7,988 nt of DNA, from the NCBI GenBank assembly GCA_009782725.1, contig WRIM01000019.1, positions 1-7,988 on the forward strand. The letters run 5' to 3'. Below, one piece after another: positions 5,716 to 7,988 of the stretch (position 1 is the first letter of the stretch; every line of letters starts with the position of its first letter). The position numbers and the translations under genes are program-made. The stretch comes from Alphaproteobacteria bacterium. GTDB taxonomy: Bacteria; Pseudomonadota; Alphaproteobacteria; Rs-D84. The notes under the pieces are model-generated. The model saw only the letters and a program-made list of their open reading frames with translations, ran no database searches and had not been told where the DNA came from.

Positions 5716-5735
5716 GTCTTTCTCCCTTTGTTTTA

Positions 5736-6608
5736 TTATTCCGCGGCCTCGGTTAATTTTTCTTCGATTTTCTCGGCCATTTTTTCGCGGCGTTCCGCGC
5801 GAGCTTCGGATGTTTTGGATTTTGCTTTGGCTTCTTTTTCTTTGGTCTTGTCTTCCAATTCGTCGTTGGCTTCGGCAATCATGTCGGATGTGACCTTTTT
5901 GCTGACCGCGCCGCCAAGACGTTTTTCAATACCAGACAATATGGATTCGACAAACAAATCGCAATACAATTGAATCGCGCGTGAAGCATCGTCGTTGCCC
6001 GGCACCGGATAGTCGATTAATTCCGGATTCGCGTTCGTGTCGCATATCGCAACAATCGGCATGTCAAGATTTTTGGCTTCGCGCACCGCGTTATATTCGC
6101 GCGGCACGTCGATAATCACAACGGCCTGCGGCACGCCGTGCATTTCCAAAATTCCGCCGAAAATATCGCGCAATTTAGCGGCCTCTTTCGTCATATTTAA
6201 TATTTCTTTCTTGGTAAGGCCCAATTTTTCGGCATTTTCTATGTCCGCTTCCATTTTCTTTAAACGGCGAATAGATTGCGATACGGTCGTCCAATTGGTC
6301 ATCATTCCACCCAACCAGCGGTTGTTCACATAATGCTGACCACAGCGTTCCGCGGCGTCTTTGACGATGTCTTTGGCTTGGTGTTTTGTTGCGACGAACA
6401 AAACTTTGCCGCCGGCGGCCGCGATTGTTTCCAAAGCAACCAACGAGTTATGAAGCAAGGGCGCCGTTTTATTTAAATTTATGATATGGATTTTATCTTT
6501 GATTCCGTATACGTACGGGGTCATTTGCGGGTTCCAACGGCGCGTGTGATGCCCAAAGTGAACGCCCGCTTCCATTAATTGTTTCATTGAAAATTTTGGC
6601 AATGCCAT
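5736..6608 (-). CDS. rpsB: 30S ribosomal protein S2
   Basis: S2 is a structural protein of the small ribosomal subunit and helps recruit S1. The 290-residue protein contains the N-terminal signature region LMEAGVHFGHHTRRWNP (11-27), NNRWLGGMMTNW (95-106), and the second signature around PIVAICDTNANPELIDYPVPG (184-204). E. coli S2 has about 241 residues; here residues from about 238 to 290 form an extra tail rich in K, E and A, predicted helical, as in many alphaproteobacterial S2 proteins. The ATG at 6608 has AAAGGA about 6 bases upstream. Two in-frame stops (TAATAA) end the gene. It is the first gene of the rpsB-tsf operon and has a strong promoter at 6716-6744. Confidence 0.98.
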   Translation of the reverse strand: MALPKFSMKQLMEAGVHFGHHTRRWNPQMTPYVYGIKDKIHIINLNKTAPLLHNSLVALETIAAAGGKVLFVATKHQAKDIVKDAAERCGQHYVNNRWLGGMMTNWTTVSQSIRRLKKMEADIENAEKLGLTKKEILNMTKEAAKLRDIFGGILEMHGVPQAVVIIDVPREYNAVREAKNLDMPIVAICDTNANPELIDYPVPGNDDASRAIQLYCDLFVESILSGIEKRLGGAVSKKVTSDMIAEANDELEDKTKEKEAKAKSKTSEARAERREKMAEKIEEKLTEAAE

Positions 6609-6709
6609 TTTATGTCCTTTTTGTTCCTCGGCCGGTCGCGTGCATACCCATTAAGGGCAAAGGAGATGCGAACCGCCTGTGTTATTCATTTACCATAATT
6701 GGCAAACGT
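6609..6709 (-). promoter_or_regulatory. Leader of the rpsB-tsf mRNA, possible site of S2 autoregulation
   Basis: From the start site predicted by the promoter, rpsB would carry a 5' leader of about 100 bases. It contains a small hairpin (GCCC, 5-base loop, GGGT, around 6646-6658) within weak outer pairing GCAT/ATGC and ends in the rpsB Shine-Dalgarno. S2 is known to repress its own operon through the leader in other proteobacteria. Whether this leader has such a structure cannot be decided by eye. Confidence 0.3.
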
Positions 6710-6715
6710 GCGGGG

Positions 6716-6744
6716 ATTATAGGGGATAAATTTCAGAAAATCAA
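6716..6744 (-). promoter_or_regulatory. Sigma-70-type promoter of rpsB-tsf
   Basis: On the - strand, TTGATT (6744-6739) is followed after 17 bases by a perfect TATAAT (6721-6716). A GC-rich stretch just downstream (CCCCGCACG) resembles the discriminator of growth-rate-controlled promoters. The predicted start is near 6709. Confidence 0.85.
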
Positions 6745-6779
6745 GAAAAAACCAAATGATTTTTGTCCATTAGGTCAGC

Positions 6780-6841
6780 TTGGCGGCGGTGGGTGACCCG
6801 ACGTGTATAAATAATACACGAGGGTCGCGCAACGCCGCCAA
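6780..6841. repeat. Nested inverted repeat (62 bases) between the Cys-rich gene and rpsB
   Basis: The outer arms TTGGCGGCG (6780-6788) and CGCCGCCAA (6833-6841) are perfect. Inside lies a second stem: GACCC (6795-6799) with GGGTC (6822-6826), a small 2:1 bulge, then CGTGTAT (6802-6808) with ATACACG (6814-6820) and a 5-base loop. It starts 20 bases after the stop codon of the Cys-rich protein gene and lies 35 bases before the rpsB -35 box. It may end or protect the upstream transcript, but there is no T-run on either side, so it is not a standard intrinsic terminator. It could also be a dispersed palindromic element. Confidence 0.8.
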
Positions 6842-6861
6842 TGTGATTTCGGATGGGAAAA

Positions 6862-7818
6862 TTACTTTTTCACGCAGTCGAATGCGCCGGTCTGTGTGTC
6901 TTTCTTGCGAACCACCGTCCAGACTTGGCGATGATTGTCTTCGCGGAATCCCGCTTCGCAAAAGCGGTTCAGGCTACAGTTGCTCCAAAATCCGTTCTCG
7001 CAAGTTTGCTGGGCGCGGCCGTTCGGAAAATTGCAGTTGCGAATGGTATCCTTGCTGCACGAGCCGGACATTATGCCTTTGGGTATGCAATGCCAATATT
7101 CGACCTCGCTTGATGATGTTTTCTCGCGCGTTTTTACAAATCCCGTGTCGCAATCTATGCCGGCGCCGCTTCCGCATACGTCCCAATCTTCGGTCATCCA
7201 TTGGCGCGATGCAGAGCCGCCCCAGATTTCGCATTTTTTAAGACATTTCGGTTGCTCGGTTTTTTCGCCGTACAAAAAGTATTCGTCGGATATGCATTCT
7301 TTGATTTTGCAATTTTTGCCCGAATCGGCCCAATCGACGCCAGGATTATTTTTTTGTTCGCAACGCTCGCACTTTCCGTTTTTCGGATATTCGCCCGGAC
7401 TGCATTCTATGTTTTCGGCTTTCGGGCCAGATGTCGCAACGGCGCCGACGGTCGGCACGCGAATTTGCGGCGGGGCCTTTGGCGCGCCCATAAGCGCGAT
7501 GCGCGCGGCGTCATGCGCGGCCGTGACAGATGCAGCCCCGCGCGTCGTGCCGCGTCCGCCGGTCGTATCCGCAACCGCGGTCGCGCGGCGTTCGGCCACG
7601 CTTTTATCCACGACTATGACCGTTGCGGTCGGCGCGGATTCTGGCGTGCCCTCTTCCACAATTACATCTATTAAAGAGTCGTCGTCTTCCGCTTCTAATA
7701 TTAAAACTTCTTCCGTTTCCACAACATTTTCGTCAATATCGACATCTTCGGCAAACGCGGCATGCACCGAAAACATAGAACATATGCCAAGTATTGCTAG
7801 AAATTTTGATGTTCTCAT
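6862..7818 (-). CDS. Secreted cysteine-rich protein of unknown function
   Basis: This is a 318-residue exported protein. It has a signal peptide, with a basic start, hydrophobic residues 6-20 and probable cleavage after AFA at 21-23. A very acidic stretch follows (about 24-58), then an Ala/Thr/Pro/Val-rich low-complexity region (about 59-136) that is probably disordered. A C-terminal region (139-318) contains 16 cysteines, an even number compatible with eight disulfides in the periplasm or outside the cell. It begins CSPGEYPKNGKCERC (139-153), the style of small Cys-rich extracellular repeats. The ATG at 7818 is chosen over an upstream in-frame ATG at 7941 because AAGGAG stands 6 bases before it and the signal peptide then begins at residue 1. 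It starts two bases after the stop of an upstream gene, so the two are likely co-transcribed. No enzyme motif is seen; it may be a surface or adhesion protein. Confidence 0.85.
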   Translation of the reverse strand: MRTSKFLAILGICSMFSVHAAFAEDVDIDENVVETEEVLILEAEDDDSLIDVIVEEGTPESAPTATVIVVDKSVAERRATAVADTTGGRGTTRGAASVTAAHDAARIALMGAPKAPPQIRVPTVGAVATSGPKAENIECSPGEYPKNGKCERCEQKNNPGVDWADSGKNCKIKECISDEYFLYGEKTEQPKCLKKCEIWGGSASRQWMTEDWDVCGSGAGIDCDTGFVKTREKTSSSEVEYWHCIPKGIMSGSCSKDTIRNCNFPNGRAQQTCENGFWSNCSLNRFCEAGFREDNHRQVWTVVRKKDTQTGAFDCVKK

Positions 7819-7820
7819 TG

Positions 7821-7988
7821 TTATCTCCTTGCCCGAAGTATTCCGTCCGATTCGGTGACCACCCACCCCATGTCGCGCAGCGCCGTTACAAACCGGGCCC
7901 GGCCCGAGCTTGCAATCGTGGCGGTGACATTCTTTCCCCAAATGCTGACCAGTTTTATGTCGACCCCGTCCATTATCTCTGATTCGCG
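7821..7988 (-). CDS. C-terminal end of an unidentified protein (cut by the window edge)
   Basis: An open frame enters the window at 7988 and ends at a TAA (7823-7821). The visible 55 residues include the stretch VDIKLVSIWGKNVTAT and end in ILRARR. It overlaps the Shine-Dalgarno of the following gene and stops two bases before that gene's ATG, typical of an operon pair. An internal ATG at 7973 could also start a 50-residue protein, but it has only a weak AGAG upstream. There is too little to name a family. Confidence 0.55.
   Translation of the reverse strand, partial: RESEIMDGVDIKLVSIWGKNVTATIASSGRARFVTALRDMGWVVTESDGILRARR

Noticed and set aside
6651..6689. A 12-codon upstream open frame in the rpsB leader
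   Set aside because: It has no Shine-Dalgarno and no amino-acid run suggesting attenuation; a frame of this length is expected by chance.
6935..7858. A 307-codon open frame on the + strand
   Set aside because: It is antisense to the secreted Cys-rich protein, which has a clear signal peptide and a well-placed AAGGAG.

Overview
The window reads as chromosomal DNA of an alphaproteobacterium-like Gram-negative bacterium. Its core genes (ribosomal protein S2 with a long charged C-terminal tail, EF-Ts, tyrosyl-tRNA synthetase, an EnvC-type LytM factor) fit that group. A secreted, very cysteine-rich protein recalls the Cys-rich exported proteins of small-genome gut Alphaproteobacteria. The lineage is inferred from protein character only; no search was run.

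Layout: only the first gene (46-864, a probable SAM-dependent methyltransferase) is on the + strand. It meets the EnvC-like gene tail to tail with a 17-base overlap. Everything else is on the - strand. Read in the - direction the order is: the C-terminal end of an unknown gene (7988-7821); a secreted Cys-rich protein (7818-6862) two bases further on; a nested inverted repeat (6841-6780); a strong promoter and about 100-base leader; rpsB (6608-5736) and tsf (5715-4795); two tandem intrinsic terminators; a consensus promoter; an FkbM-family methyltransferase (4646-3774) translationally coupled to a small unknown protein (3777-3400); a 185-base gap; then tyrS (3214-1988) and the EnvC-like gene (1960-848). 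No rRNA, tRNA, CRISPR array or transposase was seen.

The most notable pattern is long G homopolymers at both methyltransferase genes. A G9 run lies inside the coding sequence of the first one. A G8 run lies in the 17-base spacer between a consensus -35 and -10 in front of the FkbM gene. These are the two classic architectures of phase variation by slipped-strand mispairing (translational ON/OFF and graded promoter strength), so the two genes may form a small set of switchable modification enzymes set among housekeeping genes. This is an inference from sequence architecture.

Other unusual features: EF-Ts carries six cysteines within 15 residues where the family normally has an ordinary linker. 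Three 28-base arrays of a heptanucleotide repeat lie within 310 bases across tyrS and the EnvC-like gene. One encodes a QLTINNEQLT linker inside TyrS, and the other two form a long inverted repeat that loops out the start codon of the EnvC-like gene, which has no Shine-Dalgarno sequence. The + strand methyltransferase has a perfect-consensus promoter so close to its ATG that its mRNA is probably leaderless.
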